Source of the DNA: Anaerosacchariphilus polymeriproducens
GTDB lineage: Bacteria > Bacillota > Clostridia > Lachnospirales > Lachnospiraceae
Direction: 5' to 3'
Length of the DNA: 64,000 nucleotides
Assembly: GCF_003363435.1 (NCBI RefSeq)
Contig: NZ_QRCT01000028.1
Span: 36,931 to 100,930 of the forward strand
The notes beneath the pieces were generated by a model. The model was not told the DNA's origin, made no database searches, and saw only the letters and a program-made list of their open reading frames with translations. Within the stretch, counting starts at the first letter, position 1. Each line of letters begins with the position of its first letter. This document shows, in pieces, positions 56,301-64,000 of this stretch. Made by a program: the position numbers and the translations under genes.

Positions 56301-59300
56301 TGTTATTTATTCTTATTCTATAGTGGCGAATGATGCGGCTGGCAATCAATCTGAAAAGAGTGAAGAAGTAGAAAGTGCCGCTGCTATGCCTCAAATTACT
56401 TACCTATCTCCAGAAGATAATAGCAGGATGAGTGGAAATGATATGAATCTTGTTTTACGGTTTAAAAACGTTGGAAGTAGTGAAGACAGTAAAGTTAATA
56501 TTGAATATCAAGATGAAACAAGTAATGAGTGGGTTCCACTTACTCCTCAGAAGCTTAGTCCGAAAAAATATGATGAAAAAGAACTTTATGTAAGTTATAA
56601 GTGGGATATAAGCGGATTAAAGGTTAGTGGTGATTATAAAATTCGTTTTACACTGTATGATGCAGATGGGAATAAGGATCAAGAAATTTTAACTTATAAT
56701 TTAGATAAAACAGCACCCAAAATACCTGCTGAATTTTCAGGTGAGGATGACAACCAAGTTGTAGTATTACATTGGAAACCTTCTATCAGTGCTGACTGCA
56801 ACGGATACTATATTTATAAAAAAGCAGAGAGCCAAAGCGAATATCAAAAACTGGCTGCGATAGAAGGCAGAGAGACAATGACATTTCGCGATAAAGAGGT
56901 AGAGTTAGGCAAAAAATATTCTTATATTATTACTGCATATGATGAATGTAAAAATGAAAGCGAATCAAGTGAAACAGTAGTTGTACAGGCAGGAGAAGAT
57001 AAAATAGCTCCGGAAATTGATGCAATGACCCCCGAAGGTGGAAAAATTACTGGAATTACCAATCTCTATGTACATGCTGTAGATAATCATAAAGTGAGTT
57101 CGATAAAGTTAGAATATAAAGAACTACAGGAAGAATCATGGAAATCCATGACGGAAAAAGAATGTAAGGATGGCCAGATTACATATCCATGGAGTACAGT
57201 AGGGCTAAAGGATGGAACATATCTTATTCGTGCATCGGTTAGAGATGATTCAGGGAATGTAAACATTAAATTAGTGACAAGAACTTATGAGATTGACAAT
57301 ACTGGTATCAGTAAGATTCAATTAGGAACATGTACTGCGGGCAGCTGTAATATCCAATTGACATGGCAGGATGTTAAAGAAGAAGATTTTGGTTATTTTC
57401 GAGTTGAACAATTAAAGGATGGGAAATTTGTTAAGGTTGCAGATGTAACGAATCAACTAGGATATGTTGTCTCCGGATTAAAACCGAATACGGAATATAC
57501 TATGCGTGTAGTAGGTTATGATAAGTCAGATAATCGTGGGAATGAATCCGATGAAATAAAACTTAAAACGGTATCAGATACAACAGCACCATCTATACTT
57601 ATGGTGAATCCGTCCTCATCCTATTTTAAAGATAAGATTCGCTTTTCCGTAAAAGTAAGAGATAATCATGGTGTAGATAAAGTAGTATTTAGTTATTCTA
57701 CGGATAAGATAAATTATACAGAGGCAGCAAATGTTGCATCAAAAGAAAAAGCATCAGAAGAAACATTGACTTATGACTGGGATGTGAGCGGTCTAAAAGA
57801 AGGGGAAGTTTATGTAAAGGTTGAAGCCTATGATTTATCAGGCAATAAAAATGTCTTACTCAAAAATGGACAGGATATCATTGCTGAATATAGTATAGAT
57901 AGGACAGCACCTGCAGCAGTTAAGGATTTAAATGCGGTCGGAGGAGAAGGATACATCAGTCTTTCGTGGAATGATAACGAAGAAAAAGATATTAAATCTT
58001 TTCAAATTTTTAGAGCAAAAGCGAAGGATGGAATCTATATAATTTTAGAATCCTCTTGTACAACGAAAAATTATTATGATACATCAGTAAAATCAGGAGA
58101 ATCGTATTTATATAAGCTGGCTGTAGTTGATATAGCAGGAAATATTAGTGAGTTATCCAATGAGGCAGCAGGTACAGCAGTACCGGATACAGTTTCACCG
58201 GAAATTCTGGGATTATCACCAGGAGATGCTAGTATTGTCGGAGGGAAAGAAAAAATAACCATAGCGGCTACTGATAATGCTCAATTAAAGAAAGTGATTT
58301 TAGAGTATCAGAATACAAAAAGTTCAGACGGAATCTGGTATGAAATAGGTACTTGTGATACAAATGAAAGATATCAATATTATTCTACAGAATGGAATAC
58401 AAAAGGTTTGACGGAAGGTTCTTACAAATTAAGAGCAAAAGCAATTGACTCCAGTGGTAATATAAGCAAAAGTTTTATTGTCACGTATACGTTAGATTTA
58501 ACGGCACCAGAACCAGTATCTGTTACTACAAAACCATTAAGTTATATGGTTGGAATAACAATAGGAACCTGTGAAGCAGATGATTTCGAAAAATATAAGA
58601 TTTATAGAAGAGAATTGTCAGAAACTTCTTTTACTTGTATTGCAGAAACAGCAGAAAATAGTTATCAAGATGAAACAGCAGAAGTAGGAAACAATTATTA
58701 TTATAAAGTGGAAACCTACGATTCAAGAGGAAATTGTTCAGAATCGGCGGTTGTATCGGGATATGCCGGAAATTTTGATAATATTGCACCAAAAGCAGTT
58801 TTACCACAATCGATGATAGCAAAAGAAGGTTATGAAGTTGCCTTTGACGCAACGGCGTCGACAGATAATAACCGTATCATAAAATATTCATGGGATTTTG
58901 GAGATGGAAGTAAAAAGCAAGGTGCAAAACCGATACATACATTTAATAAATCCGGAAACTATACAGTAATTCTGACAGTAACGGATGCTGGTGGTAACGA
59001 AGATAAAACTTATACAACGGTGAAAGTTTTGGATAAAACCAATGTTGGTACAACAGAAGTTACGATACAGGACAAGCTGGGAAAAGCGATTCCGCGTGCT
59101 TATGTTTATGTAAAATTGAATGATGATGAGACGATAAATACAAGAGCAGATGATGCAGGTATCGTAAAAATTACTGCAGAAGCCGGTATCTATGATATCT
59201 CTGCATATGCACAAGGATATCAAGTAGCTGAGAGTTCCATTAAAATTAGTAGTTTTGAAGATTTAAAGAGTACTTTACAGCTCAATTCAGGAGAGGTTAT

Positions 59301-62300
59301 AGAAGGTAAAGTTTCTGTCAAAAGAATGAACTTAGAAGAAATGGTTGAAGCTGGCGTAGATTTAACTGATCCAGAAAATATGTTGACCTACACGTTTGAA
59401 CTGTCACTTGCTTTTGAAGAAGCGCCATTGCCCATTGAGTATACCTATACAGGTGGTTATGGTTCTAATAAAGAAATAAAATTATATGGCGGAAGAGGCG
59501 GAATGCTGATGTTCAGCGGCGACTATTCTGGCAAAAAAAATACATCGGATAATAACCATGAAGTTGTGGAACCGGACAAACCTGTATTGTTATTATTATC
59601 CACACAACAATCTGTAACATGGTTAAAAGAGATGTATGATGTACAACTTGATATCTTTAATACGGCACAGGAAGAATATAAATTAGAAAGTTCTACAGCA
59701 ACGCTCAATCTACCAGATGGAGTTAGTCTTGCTGAAACGGCCAATGGACAAAATTTAATTCAAAGTATGGGAACCATTGGAGGTCAAGAACATAAATCAG
59801 CTTCCTGGGTGATAAAAGGTGATAAGAGTGGTAAATACAAAGTAGGTGCATCTTTTTATGGCACTATGATGCCTTTTGAAGCAGAAATAAAGGGTAATTT
59901 TGAAAGTGATACAGAGTTTGATGTAAAAACAGGAGAGGGAATTCATATTTATGTAATGCCAGAATCCTCTGCATTTGTAAATGAAAATTACTATGTTCAG
60001 TTTGCAATTGTAAATGAATCAAATAGAGATCTATATGGATTTAAAACGACCTTGGGCCCTTATATACAGCCAGCAGCCAAACAAGAAGTGGTTGTCAAAG
60101 ATGAAGAAACAGGAGAAGAAATTGATAGAATTGTACGAACGAGTGGAGAACAGTATACAGTAACAGGCGCATCAGAAACAAGCCAGTTACCGGTGTGTTA
60201 TAACGGAGATACAATAAAAGTAAATATATTATCACCAGGGGAAAGTGTTTATGGAACCTGGGTAACATCTATCCCAAATCGAATTGATGGAGATGAGTCT
60301 TATTTTAAGTTAATAGAAACAATAGTAACAGAATTAGAAGGAGCTAATACAGGAGTTGAAGTTACAGTCAAGCCAATACCGAGCCACATGACCAAAAGTC
60401 AGTTATTAGTCTCTATGCCGAAAGAAACTTATGGAGACCCGGTAGATACAACTACGGGTGCTTTCGCAGACGAAATTAATGCTCTAACTGTAAAAGGTGC
60501 AACAACTCTTTCTTTAGATTTATCATATGATTCTATGATGGCGCAACAAGCTGCAGATCAGGATATACAACAAGAAGAAGGAGAAGTAGGGTTTGGATGG
60601 AGTAGCAATTACGAAAATTGTATAAAGGCAGAAGGAGGAATTTTAAAGTTTTATGAAAATCCAAATTCATATGGAATTTTTGTCAGCGAAGAAAGTCTGA
60701 ATGGAATCGTATATGGAAAACAAGTAGGTAAAGAAACCTTAGTTTCTAATTACAAACAGGGTTCCGGGAAATACATAGGTACGACAGCTGGAATGAAAGA
60801 TTATTATATAATAAAAAATGAAGATGGTACCTATGAACTTCATTCGGATTCAGATTATACATTTTATTATACTCAAAATGGAAAACTGGCTAGAATAAAA
60901 GAGGTATCAGGTAAATCCGTATCATTTGAACATAAAGACAAACAAACGATTGTTAAAGAAGAGGTTTCGGGTAAAAAGCTATACATTCATTACAATGAAA
61001 CAGGTAAGATTGTATCAGTAACAGATGATATTGGAAGAAAAGCTGGTTTTTCATACGATAATAATGGAAATTTAAAGACATTTACAAATGCAGCCGGGGA
61101 AAGTACGATATATAATTATGACCAAAATCATAGAATTATTTCCGCAGTGAATAATAATAATGTTACCTTTGTTAAAAATACTTATGATGAAAAAGGTAGA
61201 GTTTTGTCTCAGGAGGAAGCAGGATTAGCAGGGAAAGCTATGTTTTCTTATGAAGATAAAGATGAAAAAACGGTTATAAAGATTACCAATCATGTTGGTG
61301 ATACAACGACAATCATGACGGATGAAAAGGGTAGAGTTGTAAAATCCATAGATCCGTTAGGTGCAGAATGTGTTTACACCTATGATAGAAATGGGAATCG
61401 TACTGGTGAAAGGCAGCCGGATGGAACAAAAGTAATAAAGCAGTATGATGAAGACGGCAATATGACAGTCATGTACGATACCGCATCCAATGCTACTTAT
61501 ATGACATATGATGAAAAGGGTAATTTAATTTCTACAAAGAATCAAGTAGGTGAAACTACATCCTACCAGTATGATGAAAATAATAATATGATAAGTTTGA
61601 CCGCACCTAGTGGTACAACAACGACTTATGAATATAATTCTTATGGTCTCGTTGTTGCAGAAACTACAGCAGGACTGGGTACAAAACGATATTCCTATTC
61701 AGGTGGTTTACTAACATCTACGACAGATTATAATGGGAATATATCGATATGCAGTTATGATGGTGCCGGTAATCTAAAAAAAGTGGTAGATGCAGAAAAT
61801 GGTGTGATAGAGTATTCATATGATGCAATAGGAAGAGTATTATCTATCAATTATCCGGAACAGGGATTTACAGGTTATGAATACGATGGTGTCGGAAATC
61901 AAAGATGTGTGATAGATGCAAAAGGAAATTTTACTCAGTATGAATACGATACTGGAGGAAGAAAAACGAAAGAAATAGCTCCAGATGGTTCCGAAATTTC
62001 ATATACCTATGATGGAGAAGGAAGGGTTATAAAAGTAACGTATCCAGATAATACAACGACGACCTATTCTTATGATGGTGCTGGAAATGTACTTACCCAA
62101 AAAGAGCCGAATGGTTTAGAATATTCCTATCAATACGATTTGTGTGGGAACTTAATTCAAGAAACTAGTACAGGTGGAGCTGTTACAAAATATGAATATT
62201 ATCCAAATGGTATTTTATATAAAAAGACCATGGAAGATGGACAGTCAATTCTCTATACTTATGATGGTAAATGGAATAAGATAAGTGAAACTGTGAATGG

Positions 62301-64000
62301 GAAGTATACGACTTCTTATCTCTATGATTGTATGGGAAAAGTAACTGCAATCATGGACCCATTAGGAAATAAAACGACCAATTCATATGACAATCATGGT
62401 AGGTTAATTTCAACTACAGATGCAAATAACAACACAACTACTTATACCTATGATGGAAATGGAAATTGTTTAAGTGTTACGAATGCTGAGAATGTTACAA
62501 CAGAAATGAAATATGATGGTTTAAATCGACTAAAAGAAATTGTAACGCATACATCAAAAGGAGATATTAAAGTAAGTAGTTTCACATACGATAAGGAAGG
62601 AAGAATTAAGTCCTCAACGGATGCCGAGGGAAATTTAACAAGAGTGGAATACGATGCGCTTGGAAATGTAGTTCGAGTGTTCGATGCATATGGAAATATA
62701 ATAAAAGAAAATACATATGATAATGTAAACCAATTATCAAAAAGTACAGATGCAAATGGAAGCGTTACACAATATAATCATAATAAAGCCGGTGAAGTGA
62801 CAAAAATCATAGAATGTTTAAACTCAAATCTAAAAACTGAGACGGAATATAGTTATGATGTCCTTGGAAGAGTAAAAAAGGTAATAGATCCAGAAAAGGG
62901 AACAAGTGAATATACTTATGATCATGCAGGAAATATCACACAAGTGAAAGATCCAATGGGTGGAGTCACAAAGTATTCCTACGATTCTATGAAACGTATT
63001 ACAGAAGTAGTGAATGCAATGGGAAGTAAAAGCACTTACAAATATAATGCGGATGGACTATTGGCAGAATCAAAGAATGCGAGACTTCAAAATACAACTT
63101 ATACCTATGATAAATTAGGCAGAATCAGAACCAAAAAAGACCAAGCAGGAACGGTTACCTATACTTATGATAATGTTGGGAATATTGTTAAAGTAAAAGA
63201 TAGCAAAGGTACGATTACAAGGGAATATGATAAGCTGAATCGAGTGAAAAAATATACGGATTGTAACGGAAAGACCGTAACATATAATTACGATGAGCTA
63301 GGCAACCGAATTGAACTGACGTACCCTGGTGGACAAGTAGTGCGTTATACCTACTATAAGAATGGCTGGTTACATACCGTAACAGATGCAGAGAAAAAGG
63401 TAACTACTTACACCTATGATAAAAATGGAAGACTGACAAATACAAAAAGAGCAAATGGTACCATAGAATCAAGGACTTATGATAAAGCCGGGAATTTAAA
63501 AACACAGCTAGACAAGAAAGGCAGTACTGTTTTAAATCGATATTCCTATCAGTATGACGCAAGAGGAAATATTACTTCTGTCTCACAAACAGAAAAGGAA
63601 AATATTGCAAGCCTTACTCAAACACAAATGAAATATGATAAGGCGAATCGTCTAATCTCTTATAATGGTAAACAGGTAAAATACGATGCTGACGGCAATA
63701 TGACATATGGTCCACTAAACGGTACAATGACAACCTTCCAATACGATTGCAGAAACCGTTTGATACAAGCAGGCGACACCAAATATGAGTATGATGCAGA
63801 AGATACTAGAATTGCAGTACAGACCAAGAATATTCGTGAGGAATATGTAACCGATAAAGAAGCAGCCTATTCTCAGACTCTAAGTGTAACGACATATAAA
63901 AAGAATATACTAGGCATTTTTAATAAGAAAGAAGATACGACAACTTATATTTATGGAAATGGTCTTATAAGTGAAACGAGTAAAACGAATGTATATTTGA
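50302..64000 (+). CDS. Giant secreted RHS/YD-repeat protein, 3' end beyond the window
   Basis: An unbroken frame of 4,566 codons still open at the right edge. AAGGAGA precedes the ATG. Domains in order: signal peptide (about 1-35, IVALILAICLLPLSDFVDV); FN3 (about 74-153); long beta-rich region of ~385-residue super-repeats (about 154-1850); alternating FN3 and Ig-like modules (about 1852-2825); PKD domain with YSWDFGDGS (about 2829-2911); carboxypeptidase-regulatory-like domain (about 2914-2995); linker; and from YGDPVDTTTGAFADEINALT (about 3377) a long RHS/YD core, with many YDxxGN units, to the end. RHS proteins form a closed shell around a C-terminal effector. The last visible YIYGNGLISETSK is typical of the end of such a core. 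No transmembrane helix or wall anchor is seen so far. Confidence 0.92.
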   Translation, partial: MKLFANYKNTKLKRIVALILAICLLPLSDFVDVRAKEINIQNEEKPSEKNEKQKELNATEDGGNKENENVIVKTFPIHSEIKKDGITLTWEAIAGNEVTYKIYRNDTLLSDTKELEFSDKDISASTDYSYKVIALDKEGKTLAESEITKTVVPDKMEITGDTTLTKNETVYSLDVKGGTLNLNGYKLTVIKDANLYRGLQFSDGSLFCNGNANFDNLVEVNMTNANDYLYVGGNFTWNSAYTSYNKLTNGVIEIKGDFNSNIYDSFIASNHHKILLSGESKQTISMKEGNSCFNTLELQNYSEEGIYSESIFPYIELIRNNCRLEINGLDGQYGFKLEEDVTIEGDFALGMDTLDLNGHILTIKGNLIQSGGEVFINAGKLFVEGDYRIQRPIKTGNETSVSYGVSSGTLKMTNENDYICVLGNFCTDSQINHTDKLTNGILEVKGDFTQLKTKSSYNFMASQNHKVVLSGEKKQTVSFSVCTIDQSQISNLEITNQSDEGVEFKNRPYVKGNVTDHKNKVLGYISIGSNTVLTDNSFQGGICNLERLEIKEPWFIGGDFELREDITISKSLNVEGDYKAILGRTKMENGTLIVKKNLECIYGSYNDTSISMTHETDKIRIYGSFKYNPYYSSDITAGIIEIKGNVEISRLFSPSGSHKVLLNGDKKQTINIADSCCFNILEIQNHSEEGIYSVTSFQKASLIRNGCRLIYGDMEGVFGWTLTEDTVINDNLILMDDTLDLNGFTLTVKGNFIQSGGTVNINGGKLLVEKDYRMQIPTGKEGNYTYSGCSSVLKMVKDKDYVLVKGSFYFHSYMDHNNLLTDGILEIQKDFYQPQEGSSTYYKFIATKNHKLLLSGDGKQIICAAKTQVNNLQIANLEITNNTLEGVEFQNEPFVIGKITDHKNSVSGTIAVGGNLNLDNGYYGGNISIVKDTYVNNEAHIGGNVSINASHTYLYVNNKLIIDGNYLQKSGCLFMNNGYLHIQGNCTALNESWGSYGIKMTHAADYIKVDGNFNYYYGYKGEFNAGTLEVKKSLEINNNFKASGTHRILLSGTSLQTLNIDERSKLNILELKNYSNEGIYSPTIFNKESLIRNGCKFKCGDIEGEFGWQLTDDTVLQKDFVLVDDTLDLNGHTLTVKGNLIQAGGVIKVNGGKLIIEGDYRIQVRKGEEGNYTYDKSAGYLLMNHAKDYVLVQGSFYTASIANRNDNLTDGVLEIKGDIQQIDEVTQSYNNFYCSKNHKILLSAKTGQTVKFTSQGYSRIQNLEIKNDSKEGVKFINRPFVMGTVVTNNNEVNGMISIGRTTLFSDNRFSGGIAFVESLDIKNTFIVEEDVEVNDKIYISGELTVNGNYRSSSNGLTCMEHGKLFIKKDLDFTYYSGGIEMENEDDFVRIDGKFLYSSYYNKSLIAGTMELNGDALISRNFYPKGNHKVILGSDKKQTIKSEGDCNFNILELKNYSNDGIYSEEPLLIKKLIRNGCKLVYGSVKGEFGYTLTEDTVIEGDYTLIGDTLDLNGHSLTIKGNFLHVAGNIIFHGGTLVVEEDYRFQSYKENSGIKTYIPSAGNITMNHTNDRFTIKGNCILQNKDSMSDWFYKGTLEIKGNFTQIGSYSFRNNLEHQFLLSGSEFQNLTFNTTPLISNFIVTNTSEKGVHLNKNVYINNAISDLNEKVTGTGVAIINFANQLKDGIWGGNLIISKDSKLDKNMIIGGNLTINAPFNVDKYTVSVGGNFYLDQNSRLIMQNPEAYVKVGNDFTIDSYNSHNGSLSDGVLEIKGDFRQLRTTNFIATGNHKTIFTRKLAVSGKAFIQTIHFNNVGTAKFHTLILKKDLASGYQLNCDINKIADEILYEIEDMKPPSNIKTLTKSQVTSSSVTLNYSGASDDTAIVGYAIYRDGTQIAITSSTSFKDSSVKPDQTYTYTVFAFDDAKNIAEDSPKLSVSTPADTQPPSKVEGLQVSKRTGSSITLKWDKSTDNVGTTGYKLYRNGQILANNLEKTTYKDETVKENVIYSYSIVANDAAGNQSEKSEEVESAAAMPQITYLSPEDNSRMSGNDMNLVLRFKNVGSSEDSKVNIEYQDETSNEWVPLTPQKLSPKKYDEKELYVSYKWDISGLKVSGDYKIRFTLYDADGNKDQEILTYNLDKTAPKIPAEFSGEDDNQVVVLHWKPSISADCNGYYIYKKAESQSEYQKLAAIEGRETMTFRDKEVELGKKYSYIITAYDECKNESESSETVVVQAGEDKIAPEIDAMTPEGGKITGITNLYVHAVDNHKVSSIKLEYKELQEESWKSMTEKECKDGQITYPWSTVGLKDGTYLIRASVRDDSGNVNIKLVTRTYEIDNTGISKIQLGTCTAGSCNIQLTWQDVKEEDFGYFRVEQLKDGKFVKVADVTNQLGYVVSGLKPNTEYTMRVVGYDKSDNRGNESDEIKLKTVSDTTAPSILMVNPSSSYFKDKIRFSVKVRDNHGVDKVVFSYSTDKINYTEAANVASKEKASEETLTYDWDVSGLKEGEVYVKVEAYDLSGNKNVLLKNGQDIIAEYSIDRTAPAAVKDLNAVGGEGYISLSWNDNEEKDIKSFQIFRAKAKDGIYIILESSCTTKNYYDTSVKSGESYLYKLAVVDIAGNISELSNEAAGTAVPDTVSPEILGLSPGDASIVGGKEKITIAATDNAQLKKVILEYQNTKSSDGIWYEIGTCDTNERYQYYSTEWNTKGLTEGSYKLRAKAIDSSGNISKSFIVTYTLDLTAPEPVSVTTKPLSYMVGITIGTCEADDFEKYKIYRRELSETSFTCIAETAENSYQDETAEVGNNYYYKVETYDSRGNCSESAVVSGYAGNFDNIAPKAVLPQSMIAKEGYEVAFDATASTDNNRIIKYSWDFGDGSKKQGAKPIHTFNKSGNYTVILTVTDAGGNEDKTYTTVKVLDKTNVGTTEVTIQDKLGKAIPRAYVYVKLNDDETINTRADDAGIVKITAEAGIYDISAYAQGYQVAESSIKISSFEDLKSTLQLNSGEVIEGKVSVKRMNLEEMVEAGVDLTDPENMLTYTFELSLAFEEAPLPIEYTYTGGYGSNKEIKLYGGRGGMLMFSGDYSGKKNTSDNNHEVVEPDKPVLLLLSTQQSVTWLKEMYDVQLDIFNTAQEEYKLESSTATLNLPDGVSLAETANGQNLIQSMGTIGGQEHKSASWVIKGDKSGKYKVGASFYGTMMPFEAEIKGNFESDTEFDVKTGEGIHIYVMPESSAFVNENYYVQFAIVNESNRDLYGFKTTLGPYIQPAAKQEVVVKDEETGEEIDRIVRTSGEQYTVTGASETSQLPVCYNGDTIKVNILSPGESVYGTWVTSIPNRIDGDESYFKLIETIVTELEGANTGVEVTVKPIPSHMTKSQLLVSMPKETYGDPVDTTTGAFADEINALTVKGATTLSLDLSYDSMMAQQAADQDIQQEEGEVGFGWSSNYENCIKAEGGILKFYENPNSYGIFVSEESLNGIVYGKQVGKETLVSNYKQGSGKYIGTTAGMKDYYIIKNEDGTYELHSDSDYTFYYTQNGKLARIKEVSGKSVSFEHKDKQTIVKEEVSGKKLYIHYNETGKIVSVTDDIGRKAGFSYDNNGNLKTFTNAAGESTIYNYDQNHRIISAVNNNNVTFVKNTYDEKGRVLSQEEAGLAGKAMFSYEDKDEKTVIKITNHVGDTTTIMTDEKGRVVKSIDPLGAECVYTYDRNGNRTGERQPDGTKVIKQYDEDGNMTVMYDTASNATYMTYDEKGNLISTKNQVGETTSYQYDENNNMISLTAPSGTTTTYEYNSYGLVVAETTAGLGTKRYSYSGGLLTSTTDYNGNISICSYDGAGNLKKVVDAENGVIEYSYDAIGRVLSINYPEQGFTGYEYDGVGNQRCVIDAKGNFTQYEYDTGGRKTKEIAPDGSEISYTYDGEGRVIKVTYPDNTTTTYSYDGAGNVLTQKEPNGLEYSYQYDLCGNLIQETSTGGAVTKYEYYPNGILYKKTMEDGQSILYTYDGKWNKISETVNGKYTTSYLYDCMGKVTAIMDPLGNKTTNSYDNHGRLISTTDANNNTTTYTYDGNGNCLSVTNAENVTTEMKYDGLNRLKEIVTHTSKGDIKVSSFTYDKEGRIKSSTDAEGNLTRVEYDALGNVVRVFDAYGNIIKENTYDNVNQLSKSTDANGSVTQYNHNKAGEVTKIIECLNSNLKTETEYSYDVLGRVKKVIDPEKGTSEYTYDHAGNITQVKDPMGGVTKYSYDSMKRITEVVNAMGSKSTYKYNADGLLAESKNARLQNTTYTYDKLGRIRTKKDQAGTVTYTYDNVGNIVKVKDSKGTITREYDKLNRVKKYTDCNGKTVTYNYDELGNRIELTYPGGQVVRYTYYKNGWLHTVTDAEKKVTTYTYDKNGRLTNTKRANGTIESRTYDKAGNLKTQLDKKGSTVLNRYSYQYDARGNITSVSQTEKENIASLTQTQMKYDKANRLISYNGKQVKYDADGNMTYGPLNGTMTTFQYDCRNRLIQAGDTKYEYDAEDTRIAVQTKNIREEYVTDKEAAYSQTLSVTTYKKNILGIFNKKEDTTTYIYGNGLISETSKTNVYL
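50770..55800 (+). repeat. Tandem ~1.15-kb coding super-repeats
   Basis: Landmark LIRNGC-like segments begin at 51250, 52405, 53569 and 54712, giving periods of 1,155, 1,164 and 1,143 bp (381-388 residues). Each unit also holds DTLDLNG, IQSGG, NGGKL, DYRIQ and NHKxLLSG blocks. Partial units precede and follow. Copies are clearly diverged, so the duplication is old. Confidence 0.88.

Noticed and set aside
54063..59744. Minus-strand frames of 62-111 codons within the giant gene
   Set aside because: All are antisense shadows of the in-frame RHS gene, without signals or recognisable domains.

Overview
The window looks like a chromosomal segment of a low-GC, spore-forming and probably motile Firmicute, best matching Lachnospiraceae (Clostridium cluster XIVa). 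The clues are AT-rich codon use, a spoVA sporulation operon, two methyl-accepting chemotaxis proteins, AddAB recombination proteins, a clostridial pyrC-pyrF-pyrK-pyrD-pyrE order, and several small families I associate with Lachnospiraceae. The assignment is inference; no rRNA gene is present.

Layout. 1-8.8 kb: a GntR regulator cut by the left edge, two chemoreceptors flanking a PadR/membrane-protein operon and a small conserved gene, a biotin transporter (bioY) with a convincing BirA operator over its promoter, a lipoprotein, and a secreted protein of seven near-identical ~37-residue repeats. 8.9-22.4 kb: one long co-directional run, addB-addA-maf-two HAD phosphatases-small acidic protein-FAD oxidoreductase-PrsA-like lipoprotein-polysaccharide deacetylase. 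22.4-25.2 kb: the spoVA operon (AA, AB, AC, AD), apparently without spoVAE. 25.3-30.2 kb: the pyrimidine operon. 30.2-33.7 kb: VanZ-like protein, small membrane protein, HD phosphohydrolase, M29 aminopeptidase. 33.8-38.7 kb: purM-purN-purD followed by two membrane proteins. 38.8-43.6 kb: a GntR regulator joined to clpC, a small conserved protein, and radA. 43.7 kb: tRNA-Trp.

Right after tRNA-Trp the character changes to an accessory region: a decayed ISLre2-type transposase, a ribbon-helix-helix-like protein, orphan secreted and membrane proteins, and a DUF5131 (phage Gp37/Gp68-like) gene. The DUF5131 gene sits behind a structured leader: promoter, perfect 5' hairpin, GC-rich hairpin, intrinsic terminator, then the ribosome-binding site. 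This is a candidate undescribed cis-regulatory RNA or small RNA.

From 49.5 kb to the right edge lies a two-gene unit. First comes a small secreted protein with a single YD motif, a tail of 12-residue Asn/Asp/Ser repeats and a hydrophobic C-terminus. It is followed by a giant open frame of more than 4,566 codons, still open at the window end. The giant has a signal peptide, an FN3 domain, about five kilobases of ~385-residue super-repeats, a chain of FN3/Ig-like modules, a PKD domain, a carboxypeptidase-regulatory-like domain and a long RHS/YD core. It resembles a Gram-positive RHS/polymorphic-toxin or adhesin; any toxin tip and immunity gene would lie beyond the window.
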